Below are positions 1 to 8,840 of a stretch of 64,000 nucleotides of DNA, piece after piece (positions within the stretch are counted from its first letter, which is position 1; every line of letters begins with the position of its first letter). Origin of the DNA: Neptunicoccus sediminis (GTDB lineage: Bacteria > Pseudomonadota > Alphaproteobacteria > Rhodobacterales > Rhodobacteraceae); the NCBI RefSeq assembly GCF_001719615.1, contig NZ_MDVX01000017.1, positions 1 through 64,000 on the forward strand. Reading direction: 5' to 3'. A model generated the notes under the pieces. It was not told the origin of the DNA. It saw nothing but the letters and a program-made list of their open reading frames with translations, and searched no databases. The position numbers and the translations under genes were made by a program.

Positions 1-123
1 TCGACCGAATCCATGATCACAAGATCAACCGACTTGAAGAGTTGTTGCCGTGGAATTGGGAACCGCTCGCCTCAAGAAGTGACACTCAAGCCGCTTAATC
101 CGCGGTATCAATGAGGCGGTTAC
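1..123 (+). mobile_element. Right end of an IS66-family insertion sequence
   Basis: The first 98 bases encode the C-terminus of an IS66-type transposase, and the element ends at 123 with the bases ...GAGGCGGTTAC. Read inward from the end this is GTAACCGCCTCATTG, beginning with the GTAA typical of IS66 family tips. The next eight host bases (124-131) are the expected position of an 8-bp target duplication. The left end lies outside the window, so the element is only partly seen. The insertion interrupts an asmA-like gene on the minus strand. Confidence 0.8.
3..98 (+). CDS. IS66 family transposase (TnpC), C-terminal fragment
   Basis: Thirty-one residues are visible, ending LEELLPWNWEPLASRSDTQAA after DRIHDHKINR. 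The N-R-[IL]-x-E-L-L-P-W-N-W block is characteristic of the C-terminal element of IS66 TnpC transposases. The gene is cut by the window edge, so the DDE catalytic core is not visible and it cannot be said whether the copy is intact. Its stop codon (96-98) lies only 25 bases from the inverted-repeat tip, as usual for this family, and overlaps the antisense stop codon of the truncated asmA-like gene. Confidence 0.75.
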   Translation, partial: DRIHDHKINRLEELLPWNWEPLASRSDTQAA

Positions 124-2119
124 CATAGTTCATCGCCTGCCCGCCAATATCGACCGAGCCCTTCCCCGCAGCGCGAAACAGCGGGCTGATGAGCGACAGA
201 TCCACATTCTGCAACACGCCCCGCTCCATCGAAAACGTGCCATCCAGACTGGTAAATTCTGTTGCGCCCTGAAACCCGCCGAAGGCCGATTTGAGATTGC
301 GCATCATTGCCGCCAGATCAATGCCCTTGATCGCGCCGTTGCCAAATTCCACCGAACCATTCCCCGACAGAGAGGTCATGATCTCATGCACGCTCCCCCC
401 CTGTGAGCGCAGTGCCAGTCTGGTCGTTCCGGTCCCCCGCAGGCGGTCCATATCGAGCAGTTGCGACAAGAGCGGTTCCAATTCCACGTTCCGCGCGGTC
501 ACATCGGTTTCAAACGCCACCGAAGGCCCGCCACGCAGGGTGATACGACCCGACACCGCCCCGTCAAATATCCGCACATCGCGCAAATCAAGCGCAAGCA
601 ACCCGTCCCGCAACCGCGCATTTATCAGGGTTAGGCCCAGTTGACTGACCCCCAGATCAACGCTGCTCGCACGCAGGGTCACATCCGCGTCAAGCGCATC
701 CAGCCCCTGCAGGCGGATCGGCTCTTTTGACCAGCCGGAAGACGCAGCGCTTTTGCCACCTGTTCCCTCTGCACCGACAGAAGCATCATCCGAGATGTAA
801 TCCGACAGGTCCAGTTTCCCCGCGTCCAACGTGGCCTCCACATAGGGCGGATTTTGCGGACGAAAGGCGATTTCGCCCGAAACAACATTCTGATCCAGCG
901 TGATTACAACGTTTTTCAGGCGGGCCTTGCCAGAGGCTGCGACCCGCAACTCTCCGTCCAGCTTGCCAGTCTGGAATGTGCCTTTCGGCGTACCGGTTTC
1001 AATCCCCGCCAGACGCAAGCCGCCCCGCAGGTCCGAGAAGCGCGCCAGCAGTTGGCCCGACAACAGGTTCGGTCGCGCCTGCCCTGCCCGTCCCTTGAAG
1101 TCCACATCCCCCGTGCCTTGCAGCGACAGGAAAGTTTCCACGTTGAACTCCGGTGTCTCAAGCCAGCTTTCATCGCCGGTCGCGCTCAGCCGGCCCGTGA
1201 CCGGAGCCTTGCCGTAAACCCCTTTGAGGTCGGCTTGTGTGAAGACACCAGCACTGGACAGCAAGACCTTGCCCTCCAGCGACACACCCGAAAGCGCCGC
1301 GAGCTGCGCCGGGGCGTTCAGTCCGAAACGCGCTGCCGTACCGGAGGGATCGCCAAGCGAGGCGTTGAGAACCACATCCACCGTCGGCACCCCGTCACCA
1401 AGCCCCGCCGTACCGTCGAAACCCACCGTATCCGCGCCCAGCTCCAGCGTGCCGGAAACGGTCGAGATGCCGCCTTCCATCATAGCCGGCCAATCCCCCA
1501 GAACCGCCTCTATCGCGCCGTCACGTCCGTCCAGATTGCCCGAAACCGCAATCCGCGCTGTCGTTTTCCCTTTGGGCAGGGATACCGTGCCATTGATCCC
1601 GCCCAGCGCGTGGCTAGTCCCGGTGCTGTGATCACGAAAATAGATGTCCCCGTCCACAATCCGCCCCAAGGCCAGCGAAGGCCGCGCGCTGTCAGTTTCT
1701 GCCTGCGGGCGGGTGGTCGTGTCACGGGGTGTCGGCCCTGACAAATCCCAATTCGCACGGCCCGAGGCATCCCGCTCCAGATACACCACCGGAGACAGAA
1801 GCTCGAAGGTTTCGACCTCTACATTGCCCCCGATCAGTGCGGACAGGTTCACCCCGACCGTTGCGCCTTTGGCCGAGATCATCAGCGGCTCGCTCGCCCA
1901 GTCCGCGTTAGAAACGGTAATCGCGCCGGTTTTCACACCAAGCGTGGGAAACAGCGTCGGGGTAAAATCCCCCGAGAGGGTCAGTTTGCGCCCGGTTTGC
2001 CGTTCCAACTGATCCGAAGCCAACTGTCCGATCCTGTCTGCGGGCAGCAGGAACAACAGCCCCACCGCAACGACAACACATGCGACCAGTGCCACAGCAA
2101 TCCGGATCAACCAACGCAT
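95..2119 (-). CDS. AsmA family protein, 3'-truncated by IS66 insertion
   Basis: AsmA-like inner-membrane-anchored protein, a family linked to outer-membrane biogenesis and lipid transport. Residues 1-25 form an N-terminal membrane anchor (MRWLIRIAVALVACVVVAVG). A periplasmic body rich in beta-strand follows, with the family features LSGDFTPTLFPTLGV near the N-terminus and the AsmA_2-like block FEVDVTARN-type/GTTRLALRSQGG-type late in the protein. ATG at 2119 is preferred to the GTG one codon upstream. The reading frame leaves host DNA at 124. The last nine codons (NRLIDTAD plus part of G) are read from the IS end and then stop, so the usual C-terminal tail after the DIGGQAMNY strand is missing. 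It may be a pseudogene or a shortened protein. A DMT transporter gene is divergent upstream. Confidence 0.8.
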   Translation of the reverse strand: MRWLIRIAVALVACVVVAVGLLFLLPADRIGQLASDQLERQTGRKLTLSGDFTPTLFPTLGVKTGAITVSNADWASEPLMISAKGATVGVNLSALIGGNVEVETFELLSPVVYLERDASGRANWDLSGPTPRDTTTRPQAETDSARPSLALGRIVDGDIYFRDHSTGTSHALGGINGTVSLPKGKTTARIAVSGNLDGRDGAIEAVLGDWPAMMEGGISTVSGTLELGADTVGFDGTAGLGDGVPTVDVVLNASLGDPSGTAARFGLNAPAQLAALSGVSLEGKVLLSSAGVFTQADLKGVYGKAPVTGRLSATGDESWLETPEFNVETFLSLQGTGDVDFKGRAGQARPNLLSGQLLARFSDLRGGLRLAGIETGTPKGTFQTGKLDGELRVAASGKARLKNVVITLDQNVVSGEIAFRPQNPPYVEATLDAGKLDLSDYISDDASVGAEGTGGKSAASSGWSKEPIRLQGLDALDADVTLRASSVDLGVSQLGLTLINARLRDGLLALDLRDVRIFDGAVSGRITLRGGPSVAFETDVTARNVELEPLLSQLLDMDRLRGTGTTRLALRSQGGSVHEIMTSLSGNGSVEFGNGAIKGIDLAAMMRNLKSAFGGFQGATEFTSLDGTFSMERGVLQNVDLSLISPLFRAAGKGSVDIGGQAMNYGNRLIDTAD
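124..131. repeat. Predicted 8-bp target-site duplication (CATAGTTC)
   Basis: These eight bases directly abut the IS66-type end. IS66 elements duplicate 8 bp on insertion. The partner copy would lie before the left end, outside the window, so this is a prediction rather than an observed repeat. Confidence 0.4.
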
Positions 2120-2290
2120 CACAACCCCCGTTAAGACTCAATCAATATGGCGTGTCTCTAGCAGCCTTGGCAAGCTGCAGACAGCGGGTTTTAGCGTCAT
2201 TCCCCCCGCCAGATCGCGAAATAACGCGGTGCGGGAGGGATGCACAAGAAACGGGTCGCGCCGCTTTGACAATTGCGCCATAGACACAGC

Positions 2291-3220
2291 ATGAAACAGA
2301 TTGCACATCGTATGACCCTGCTGGAGTGGTCCATGCTCGCCGGACTGTCGATCGTCTGGGGCGGATCGTTCTTCTTTGCCGCCGTTGCGATAGACGAGCT
2401 TCCGGCCATGACCATCGCCTTCATCCGCGTCTTTGGCGGGGCTTTGATCCTGGTGCTGGCGCTGCGGCTGCTTAGGATCAAACTGCCCCGCAGCAAGACC
2501 GTCTGGCTCGCCTTGCTCGGCATGGGACTGATGAACAATGCCATCCCCTTCAGCCTGATCTTCTGGGCGCAAAACGAACTGGCCAGCGGGGTGGCTTCTA
2601 TCCTGAACGCAATGACGCCAATTTTCACCGTGATCGCCGCGCATTTTCTGACCGATGACGAGCATCTGTCCGGGGGGCGGATTATTGGTTTGCTGCTTGG
2701 CTTTGCCGGGGTGTTTATTCTGATGGGCGGCAATAGCGGTGAAAGCGGCGCGATCCTGCCTCATATTGCCGTGCTTGGGGCGGGGGTGTCTTATGCACTG
2801 GCATCAATCTTTGGCAAGCGGTTCGGGCGGCTTGGCGTGGCTCCTCTGGCCACAGCCACAGGTCAGGTTTGCGCGTCGAGCCTGCTGCTATTGCCTGTGG
2901 TATTGATGGTGGATCAGCCTTGGACCTACGGCTGGCCCTCGGGCGGAACGCTCTGGGCTTTGGCGGGGCTGGTGGTGCTGTCAACGGCGGTCGGGTATTT
3001 CCTCTATTTCCGTATCCTGTCCACTGCAGGGGCCACCAATCTAGCGCTGGTCACATTCCTGATTCCACCCAGCGCCATCCTTTTGGGTGTGCTCGTCCTG
3101 AACGAATCCCTTGGCTGGAACCACATTGCTGGCATGGCCGTGATCGGGGCCGGTCTCGCCGCGATTGACGGGCGGGTATTCGGACTGTTCAAACAAAACC
3201 AAAGGCGCACTGCGCCCTAG
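2291..3220 (+). CDS. DMT-superfamily transporter (EamA domains)
   Basis: Integral membrane protein of about 309 residues with ten hydrophobic segments in two EamA repeats, the drug/metabolite transporter layout. The first repeat begins LAGLSIVWGGSFFFAAVAI and the second around LPHIAVLGAGVSYALASIFG. It ends with a short basic tail (KQNQRRTAP). ATG at 2291 gives the normal length; a TTG six codons earlier is less likely. Substrate cannot be told from sequence. The gene stands alone on the plus strand, divergent from asmA, and its stop overlaps the end of mipZ by four bases tail to tail. Confidence 0.88.
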   Translation: MKQIAHRMTLLEWSMLAGLSIVWGGSFFFAAVAIDELPAMTIAFIRVFGGALILVLALRLLRIKLPRSKTVWLALLGMGLMNNAIPFSLIFWAQNELASGVASILNAMTPIFTVIAAHFLTDDEHLSGGRIIGLLLGFAGVFILMGGNSGESGAILPHIAVLGAGVSYALASIFGKRFGRLGVAPLATATGQVCASSLLLLPVVLMVDQPWTYGWPSGGTLWALAGLVVLSTAVGYFLYFRILSTAGATNLALVTFLIPPSAILLGVLVLNESLGWNHIAGMAVIGAGLAAIDGRVFGLFKQNQRRTAP

Positions 3221-4026
3221 AAGTCTACCGTCACATCGGGGAGTTGCAACTCTGCCACCAGATCGCGGACTTCCTGACGGGCGGCCACGTTCGAGATGTT
3301 CAGGGAACCACCGCCCACGTCCTTGATGTCCAGCAGGGTCAGCCCGTGGGGAAACAGCTCGCGGAAGACAACACGATCCGAAAAGCCCGGCGCCAGACGG
3401 AAACCGATGCGCCGTGACAGGTCTTTCAACGCCGCGCCGACCTTGCGTTTGTTGTGCATGTTTTGCGCACCAACACGGTTGCGGGTCACGATCCAGTCAA
3501 TCGGTTTCGCGCCGGTTTCGGCACGGGCCTTGCGGGCCTCCCAGACCATTTCGGAATACACGCTCGGGCCGGTGACAGCGTTGGTTTCGGGATCAATCTT
3601 GGCCAGCAGATCAAAATCGATGAAGCTGTCGTTCATCGGCGTGACCAATGTATCGGCCATCGCATGGGCCAGTTCCGCCAAAGCAGAATGAGAGCCGGCG
3701 CAATCCACCACGATGAAATCGTTGTCTTCATCCAGCAGCAGGATAGCCTTTTGAAATGCAACGAGATTGGCCTCGTCGCCCGGTTCCAAACCCAGATCCT
3801 CTGCCGACTGCATCTCTGCAAGCTGGGGTAGCGGGAGGGGAATATCGTTCTTGCGCACGTATTCGCCACGGTTCTCAACATAATGGCCAAGGGTGCGCTG
3901 GCGCAAATCCAGATCAACCACCCCGACTTTGAACCCGCTGCGCAAGAGGGCGGTTAGAACGTGCATGGCTGTGGTCGATTTACCAGAGCCGCCTTTTTCG
4001 TTTCCGAAGACGATAATATACGCCAT
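3217..4026 (-). CDS. mipZ: Division plane positioning ATPase MipZ
   Basis: ParA/MinD-type ATPase that, in alphaproteobacteria, binds ParB at chromosome poles and forms a gradient that inhibits FtsZ away from midcell. The protein is 269 aa. The deviant Walker A GNEKGGSGKSTT is at residues 8-19, followed by VGVVDLDLRQRTLGHYVENR, the MipZ-specific stretch replacing the plasmid ParA sequence. FIVVDCAGSHSALAELAHAMAD carries the switch II region. ATG at 4026 is chosen because it starts right before the P-loop and has GGGGAC upstream. The gene stands alone. A DMT gene converges on its 3' end. Length and motifs fit the family well. Confidence 0.93.
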   Translation of the reverse strand: MAYIIVFGNEKGGSGKSTTAMHVLTALLRSGFKVGVVDLDLRQRTLGHYVENRGEYVRKNDIPLPLPQLAEMQSAEDLGLEPGDEANLVAFQKAILLLDEDNDFIVVDCAGSHSALAELAHAMADTLVTPMNDSFIDFDLLAKIDPETNAVTGPSVYSEMVWEARKARAETGAKPIDWIVTRNRVGAQNMHNKRKVGAALKDLSRRIGFRLAPGFSDRVVFRELFPHGLTLLDIKDVGGGSLNISNVAARQEVRDLVAELQLPDVTVDF

Positions 4027-4208
4027 TGGTGTCCCCTGCCCTGTTTTTGTAGAGAGATATGTTGTGTGGGCTTGGAGCGCACTATGGCGCATGGATTATG
4101 CGAATACAATATTGTTTCCAATACGGTAGGGCTGCTCTGTTGCGGAAATACCTGCATCGAAACAGATAAGCCACAGTTCGCCCCCCGCAGCGCCAAAGGG
4201 CAGAATCA

Positions 4209-4238
4209 AAAACGCCGCCCCAAGCGGAGCGGCGTTTT
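4209..4238 (-). terminator. Rho-independent terminator after rpmE
   Basis: Perfect 10-bp arms AAAACGCCGC (4209-4218) and GCGGCGTTTT (4229-4238) with a 10-base loop. It lies 22 bases past the rpmE stop. The A/T-rich arm ends supply a U-tract on either strand, so it could act in both directions. Confidence 0.8.
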
Positions 4239-4259
4239 CGAGAATAAAACCGGAGTGGA

Positions 4260-4481
4260 TTAGAATCCCAGACCTTCGTATTTCTTTTTGAACTTGGTGA
4301 CACGGCCACCGGCATCCATCAGTTTCTGGTTCCCGCCAGTCCAGGCAGGGTGTACGGACGGATCAATGTCCAGAACCAGTGTGGACCCTTCTTCACCATA
4401 GGTGGAACGGGTTTTATAGGTTGTGCCGTCGGTCAGTTTGACCTCGATCATGTGATACTTCGGGTGCAGGTCTTTTTTCAT
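4260..4481 (-). CDS. rpmE: 50S ribosomal protein L31
   Basis: Seventy-three residue L31 beginning [19 protein letters not shown] and carrying the central [13 protein letters not shown] block shared by the family. It binds the large subunit near the central protuberance and bridges to the small subunit. The sequence contains no cysteine, so it is the zinc-free (C-minus) form and cannot carry the CxxC zinc ribbon of E. coli L31. ATG at 4481 gives the expected length. A strong terminator follows at 4209-4238. It is read in the same direction as the membrane protein gene upstream, 163 bases away. Confidence 0.96.
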   Translation of the reverse strand: MKKDLHPKYHMIEVKLTDGTTYKTRSTYGEEGSTLVLDIDPSVHPAWTGGNQKLMDAGGRVTKFKKKYEGLGF

Positions 4482-4644
4482 GTCTAAGCTCCAGAGTGCA
4501 GGACTGATCCGATTGCGGCCACCGTTCCGGCTTGGCAAGAGGCGCCGGTAAACGGTCGCCCTGCGTGAATTACAGAAATCGGCGTATAGACCAGAAAAAG
4601 CCATCGGGCAAGCGGTTATCTTACCCTGTCACCCAGAGTGTTTT

Positions 4645-5604
4645 TCACGCCTGTCCGCTCGCTGTGCCCTTCATCCGCGACAGGCGCAAGGCCCGCAGGT
4701 CTTCGGCACTGTGGGGCCGTTCAAAAACGCGGGAAATCTCAAAATCGTTTTCCGCCTGTTTGCGATCGCGGTGGTCGATGAAACACAAGGTCGCCCCCGC
4801 GCACCAGAGGCTGATGAACCAGACAAATCCGGCAATCGGGAAAAGCACCAGCACTGCGATCATAAGGTAAGCTGACAGCGTGCTTGGGGCGGTCAGTTCT
4901 TCAAGGCTTGTGACCTGCATCAGCGACAGACCGTCAAACACCGGCATGGTCAGCAGGACAAACCCGTAGACCAGCACCATTCCGGTAACGATTGTACCGG
5001 CCACAAGCATCAGCAGGAACATCCGCAGCGCACCGGCGCCGAACCCCCAGAAGATCTCGTAGTCGCGGGCCTTTGGACTACAGGCCGCGGCATTGGCCGC
5101 CATAGGCACCGCAAGGGAGGCATAGGCAATTTGCGAGAGGATTTGCGTGGCGGTGGTATAGGCATAGACCGACGGACGCGAGAGCGAGGCGTAAAGCGCC
5201 TCCAGCGCTTCTGTATTGCCGGTGGTCACAGCTTCAACCGCCATATCGAAATCGAAAATCCCCATCTGCGACGCCACATAATAGGCACCAAGGGAAAGGC
5301 CGCCCATCAGACTGTTAAAGATGGCAAAGAAGCGGAAGAACTTGAACGAGCGCAGAAAAAGTTTGCCGAGATCGGTTGGATTGACCTCATCCGCGACGAT
5401 CAGACCGGAGCGCACGTTCACAAACAGCATGAAGACCATCAATGTGCCCGCGCCAAAGCCCAGCAGGATCAGGAACAGGATCGGACTTTCCGCGAAAAAG
5501 CTGAAAATCGCGTAAAGGATCGCCACCAGCAGCGCCCAGCACGGCAAGGCCCGCCAGAAGATGGACAGAGACAATGCAAATGTACGCATCAAAAAGGAAA
5601 GCAT
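4645..5604 (-). CDS. Conserved hypothetical multi-pass membrane protein
   Basis: About 319 residues with at least six hydrophobic segments. The first are ALSLSIFWRALPCWALLVAILYAIF-like and LFLILLGFGAGTLMVFMLFV near the N-terminus. Later come RMFLLMLVAGTIVTGMVLVYGFVLL-like and YLMIAVLVLFPIAGFVWFISLW, then a charged cytoplasmic tail with IDHRDRKQAENDFEISRVFE. I do not recognise the family and see no catalytic motif. Start is uncertain: ATG at 5604 (MLSFLMRTF) has GGGGTGA nearby, while the frame stays open to 5649. It lies between rplS and rpmE on the same strand, but a terminator after rplS suggests its own transcription. Confidence 0.7.
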   Translation of the reverse strand: MLSFLMRTFALSLSIFWRALPCWALLVAILYAIFSFFAESPILFLILLGFGAGTLMVFMLFVNVRSGLIVADEVNPTDLGKLFLRSFKFFRFFAIFNSLMGGLSLGAYYVASQMGIFDFDMAVEAVTTGNTEALEALYASLSRPSVYAYTTATQILSQIAYASLAVPMAANAAACSPKARDYEIFWGFGAGALRMFLLMLVAGTIVTGMVLVYGFVLLTMPVFDGLSLMQVTSLEELTAPSTLSAYLMIAVLVLFPIAGFVWFISLWCAGATLCFIDHRDRKQAENDFEISRVFERPHSAEDLRALRLSRMKGTASGQA

Positions 5605-5733
5605 GCCGTTCACCCCGCAGAGGAAAATTCGATACATCCGTGCTGACACAGGAATATGGCGGGATTTTGGACAGGGTCCGGCATAACGGGGGAAATATCA
5701 GGGTCGGACGCAACCCCGCCCCTAGAAACGAAA

Positions 5734-5756
5734 AGAGCGGCCGAAAGGGCCGCTCT
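5734..5756 (-). terminator. Rho-independent terminator after rplS
   Basis: Nine-base-pair stem AGAGCGGCC / GGCCGCTCT with a five-base loop. On the minus strand it is followed by TTTTCGTTTC. It lies about 20 bases past the rplS stop, ending the rplS transcript before the membrane protein gene. Confidence 0.85.
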
Positions 5757-5777
5757 GGTATTCGGATAAAAGCGGTT

Positions 5778-6161
5778 TTACGCTTTTGCACCACCCAGCG
5801 GGCGGTAGTTTGTTTTTTCCGCGATACGTGCGGATTTACCGCGACGGGCACGCAGGTAGTAGAGTTTCGCGCGACGCACACGGCCACGACGGACAACTGT
5901 GATGCTGTCGATGTTGGTGGAGTGCAGCGGGAACACACGTTCTACGCCTTCACCGAAAGAGATTTTGCGCACTGTGAATGCAGCAGCGATACCGGAGCCG
6001 CCTTTACGTGCGATGCAGACACCTTCGTAGTTCTGTACACGAGAGCGTGTGCCCTCGGTCACTTTGTAACCTACGCGGATGGTGTCACCTGCTTTGAAGT
6101 CAGGGATTTCTTTGCCGAGTTCGGCAATTTGTTCAGCTTCGAGCTGTTCGATGATGTTCAT
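5778..6161 (-). CDS. rplS: 50S ribosomal protein L19
   Basis: L19 sits at the 30S-50S interface. Hallmarks are [16 protein letters not shown] near residue 20, [17 protein letters not shown], and the basic C-terminal block [26 protein letters not shown] at 6161 ([11 protein letters not shown], 127 aa) is preferred because AGGA is spaced eight bases before it; the ATG two codons upstream is too close to that site. It belongs to the classic rimM-trmD-rplS block, but 320 bases separate it from trmD. A good promoter lies in that gap at 6374-6402, so it is probably also transcribed on its own. Confidence 0.96.
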   Translation of the reverse strand: MNIIEQLEAEQIAELGKEIPDFKAGDTIRVGYKVTEGTRSRVQNYEGVCIARKGGSGIAAAFTVRKISFGEGVERVFPLHSTNIDSITVVRRGRVRRAKLYYLRARRGKSARIAEKTNYRPLGGAKA

Positions 6162-6488
6162 CGTCATGATCCTTTATGCCCGCCATTGTCTGGCGAAGTT
6201 TGATGCCTGTCCCATAGCTCTTGGTCTTCTTCCGGGTCCACCGCAGTGCCCGCCAGAGATAGGAGTGACGTTCCTTATGTGTGTGGTCCTTGCCGTTTCC
6301 TGCAAGCAGCGCACCGTCCTGTGGGAAGAACCACAGGGGGCAGCGCGACTCAAAACGGGGTAGAGCACGGGGTCGTATAGGGCGCTTGGGGCCGTTATGC
6401 AAGGGTTTTGCAGGGCTGTACAGGGCGGTGGCACGAGTATTTGGGGAACATTGAAACCGTGCAGCGGCAAGCCCCTGATCTGGCCCGC
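6162..6488. other. Intergenic region between trmD and rplS
   Basis: No gene is supported here. It holds the predicted rplS promoter (6374-6402) and a small hairpin near 6313-6332 (CCTGTGG / CCACAGG, six-base loop). On the minus strand this would fall in the rplS 5' leader, so a leader structure is possible but unproven. Confidence 0.5.
6374..6402 (-). promoter_or_regulatory. Predicted sigma-70 promoter of rplS
   Basis: On the minus strand, TTGCAT (6402-6397), a 17-base spacer, and TATACG (6379-6374). This close match to -35/-10 consensus lies about 210 bases upstream of rplS, leaving a leader of roughly 200 bases. Confidence 0.6.
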
Positions 6489-7331
6489 TCAGTCCTTCTT
6501 AGCGGTGTAATCTGCCCACATATCGGGGCGGCGTTCCTGTGTGATCTTTTCGGACTGCTCCCGGCGCCATTTTTCCACATTGCCGTGATGTCCGGACGTC
6601 AGGACTGCGGGGATGCCACGCCCTTTCCATTCTGCCGGACGGGTGTATTGGGGATGTTCCAGCAGACCGTTCGAGTGGCTTTCTTCCTCGGTCGAGGCCG
6701 CATTGCCAAGCACATCCGGCAACAGGCGCACGGTTGCATCAATCAGCGCCTGTGCCGCAATTTCCCCGCCCGTCAGCACGAAATCCCCAAGCGAGACTTC
6801 CTGCACGTTATATTCTTCCAGCACCCGTTCATCCACGCCTTCAAAGCGGCCGCAGAGCAGGGTCATGCCTTCGGCCTTGGAAAACTGCTGTGCCATAGCC
6901 TGCGTAAAGGGTTTGCCCCGCGGCGACAGATAGATCACCGGCCAGCGGCTCTGGTCCATCGGTGTACCCGGACGGGCCGCATCAAAGGCCTGCCCCACCA
7001 CATCCGCCTTCAGCACCATGCCGGCACCGCCCCCGGCGGGGGTGTCGTCGACGTCCTTGTGCTTGCCGGTCCCGAACTGGCGCAGGTCAATCGGCTCCAG
7101 TGCCCATTTACCGTCTTGCAGGGCCTTACCCGTCAGCGACTGCCCCAGCACCCCCGGAAAGGCATCGGGAAACAGGGTGATGACCTTGGCCCGCCAAGTA
7201 CCGGCAATGTCAGGCGTGTCGGTCATCAACGCGCGCGGTTTGAGCGAGGGGCGCACGGCAAGACGCCCGTGGGAACGGGTCAGGCTGCGGGTTTTCATCC
7301 CGTGGGACAGAGGTTTCTTTTCATCGGACAT
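6489..7331 (-). CDS. trmD: tRNA (guanine-N1-)-methyltransferase TrmD
   Basis: SPOUT-class enzyme using S-adenosylmethionine to make m1G37 in tRNAs, protecting against frameshifting. Visible hallmarks are VITLFPDAFPG, DDTPAGGGAGMVLKADV, YLSPRGKPFTQ, LLCGRFEGVDERV and SLGDFVLTGGE, the last forming part of the trefoil-knot SAM site. Translation from 7331 gives 280 aa with about 35 extra basic residues before ALMTDTPDIAGTWRAKV. Such N-terminal extensions occur in this order, but an internal ATG near residue 36 is an alternative start. It lies 32 bases after the kinase-like gene and is read with rimM. Confidence 0.95.
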   Translation of the reverse strand: MSDEKKPLSHGMKTRSLTRSHGRLAVRPSLKPRALMTDTPDIAGTWRAKVITLFPDAFPGVLGQSLTGKALQDGKWALEPIDLRQFGTGKHKDVDDTPAGGGAGMVLKADVVGQAFDAARPGTPMDQSRWPVIYLSPRGKPFTQAMAQQFSKAEGMTLLCGRFEGVDERVLEEYNVQEVSLGDFVLTGGEIAAQALIDATVRLLPDVLGNAASTEEESHSNGLLEHPQYTRPAEWKGRGIPAVLTSGHHGNVEKWRREQSEKITQERRPDMWADYTAKKD

Positions 7332-7363
7332 AGGGGCGGATTAATCCGTTCTGCCGCTTTTGT

Positions 7364-8335
7364 CTATCGGCTGTCTGTCTGGAAGTTCACATAGCTGCGC
7401 AATGCAGAGGCAAGGTTTTCCGTCTCGGCCTCTGTGCCTTGGCTGCCCATCAGACGCCGGCCCAGTTCCACCCCGTAGAAAAACCGCAGGACGGGACCGC
7501 GATCGAACTCCGGCAGGGGGCCGAACCCTTCCAGAATGGCATCAAGGTCGGGGTTTGGCAGCCATCCCCCCTGAGGCCGCCGGTAGCTTTGCGCCTGCGC
7601 CAGAAACCGCGCCAGATCCTTGGTGACGGCCAGTTCATGCCGGTTTTCAATGTCGATGCCGGTCATGACAGGACCATCGCAGATCAGGTTCAGCGCCGCG
7701 AAATCCCCGTGGGTGCGGGCCACCTGCACAGGCTTGCCCATCAGGTGCGGGGCCTGTTCGCGCAACCGCGCTTTCAGACGGTTTAACAGCGGCGCAAAAG
7801 GAGTACCTCGCTGCGGCGCAATCCGCTTGATCCATTTCCACGGACCAAATCCGGCAGTTTTGCGGCTGTCGCTGGTATAAAGGTCCAGCCATTGCCCCGC
7901 CTGACGCAGCTTTTGCGCCCGTGCTGCGGGGATGGCGTTTTGCAGGATCGTGTCGAGCCGCTCTCCGGCTTGGTAGGCCCGAAAGGTGAGCGGCTTTTGC
8001 GGCAGGAACAGCTTAGGCTCACACACCTGTAGCAATCCGCTGCCCATAATCGCGTACCGTGATGTCAGTTCCTGATGCACCTGTGCGGCGCGGGCGATAC
8101 CATCGGCTCCGGTAAAATGCTTGATCACCAGCGGCGCACCGTCCAGATGGGCGAGAAACACCGTGCGATCCTCTGCAATCCGCAAACACTCCGCCAGCAC
8201 CACCCCGTCCAGCGCGGCTTCGCCCGTCAGCAGGTCGCTCAGGGCTGCAAAAGCGGCAGTCTCACGCGCCTGTTTCCGGCTCCAGCGGGCCAGCGCGTCA
8301 GAAGCCGCAGTCTCAACCGCAGACTCAGCCGCCAT
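7364..8335 (-). CDS. Aminoglycoside phosphotransferase-like kinase of unknown substrate
   Basis: A 323-residue protein with the APH/choline-kinase-like catalytic loop [13 protein letters not shown] (His-Gly-Asp-Phe ... Asn) near residues 208-220. GIDIEN, the metal-binding Asp of the family, follows about ten residues later. PLVIKHF near residue 68 fits the ATP-binding lysine. The substrate is not evident; resistance should not be assumed. It overlaps the end of rimM by 11 bases and ends 32 bases before trmD, so it is translated within a tRNA/ribosome maturation operon. That hints at, but does not prove, a housekeeping role. Confidence 0.8.
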   Translation of the reverse strand: MAAESAVETAASDALARWSRKQARETAAFAALSDLLTGEAALDGVVLAECLRIAEDRTVFLAHLDGAPLVIKHFTGADGIARAAQVHQELTSRYAIMGSGLLQVCEPKLFLPQKPLTFRAYQAGERLDTILQNAIPAARAQKLRQAGQWLDLYTSDSRKTAGFGPWKWIKRIAPQRGTPFAPLLNRLKARLREQAPHLMGKPVQVARTHGDFAALNLICDGPVMTGIDIENRHELAVTKDLARFLAQAQSYRRPQGGWLPNPDLDAILEGFGPLPEFDRGPVLRFFYGVELGRRLMGSQGTEAETENLASALRSYVNFQTDSR

Positions 8336-8840
8336 CTATCGCCCCTTCCGGCGGATCAACGACGATCCGGCCGGATGTCATATCCACAGTGGGCACAATT
8401 TCACGGGTAAAGGGCAGCAGCGCATCCCCCCCCGACGTCAGGCGTACCTCAAGGATGTCCCCTGCCCCGTGGTCATGCACCGCCCGCACCTTGCCAAGCA
8501 TCTCGCCGCCGGTATCCACCACCTCCATACCGATGAGGTCGGAGTAGTAATATTCGTCATCCGGCAGGTTGGGCAGTGCACTGCGGGGCACAAACAACCG
8601 CACACCGCGCAAGGCGTCGGCTTCGTCCTTGAACCGGACCCCCTTGATCCGCGCGGCAAAGCCGCCCTTGACCGGACGGGTCACAGTCAGATCAAAGGTC
8701 TGGCTGCCATCCTCAGTGCTGAGCAGACCGTAACTGCCCACATCCTCGGGTTGGGCACAGAAGGATTTGATCCGCACCTCCCCCTTCACTCCGAATGCTC
8801 CCATAATTGCCGCTACGCAGATGGTATCGTTTTTTGCCAA
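8325..8840 (-). CDS. rimM: 16S rRNA processing / 30S maturation factor RimM
   Basis: RimM binds S19 and assists 30S head assembly. The N-terminal barrel begins [21 protein letters not shown]. The PRC-barrel half contains [37 protein letters not shown]-type sequence and ends with [14 protein letters not shown] and IVVDPPEG, all family hallmarks. At 171 aa the length is normal. The frame closes a few codons upstream and the first internal ATG is inside the conserved region, so TTG at 8840 is the start. The usual rpsP neighbour is displaced about 4.8 kb away by the ABC exporter pair and bluB. Confidence 0.94.
   Translation of the reverse strand: MAKNDTICVAAIMGAFGVKGEVRIKSFCAQPEDVGSYGLLSTEDGSQTFDLTVTRPVKGGFAARIKGVRFKDEADALRGVRLFVPRSALPNLPDDEYYYSDLIGMEVVDTGGEMLGKVRAVHDHGAGDILEVRLTSGGDALLPFTREIVPTVDMTSGRIVVDPPEGAIDGG

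Noticed and set aside
7364-8335. Antibiotic resistance phosphotransferase
   Set aside because: The APH-like loop is shared by many metabolic kinases, and the gene sits in a housekeeping operon with no mobile or resistance context.
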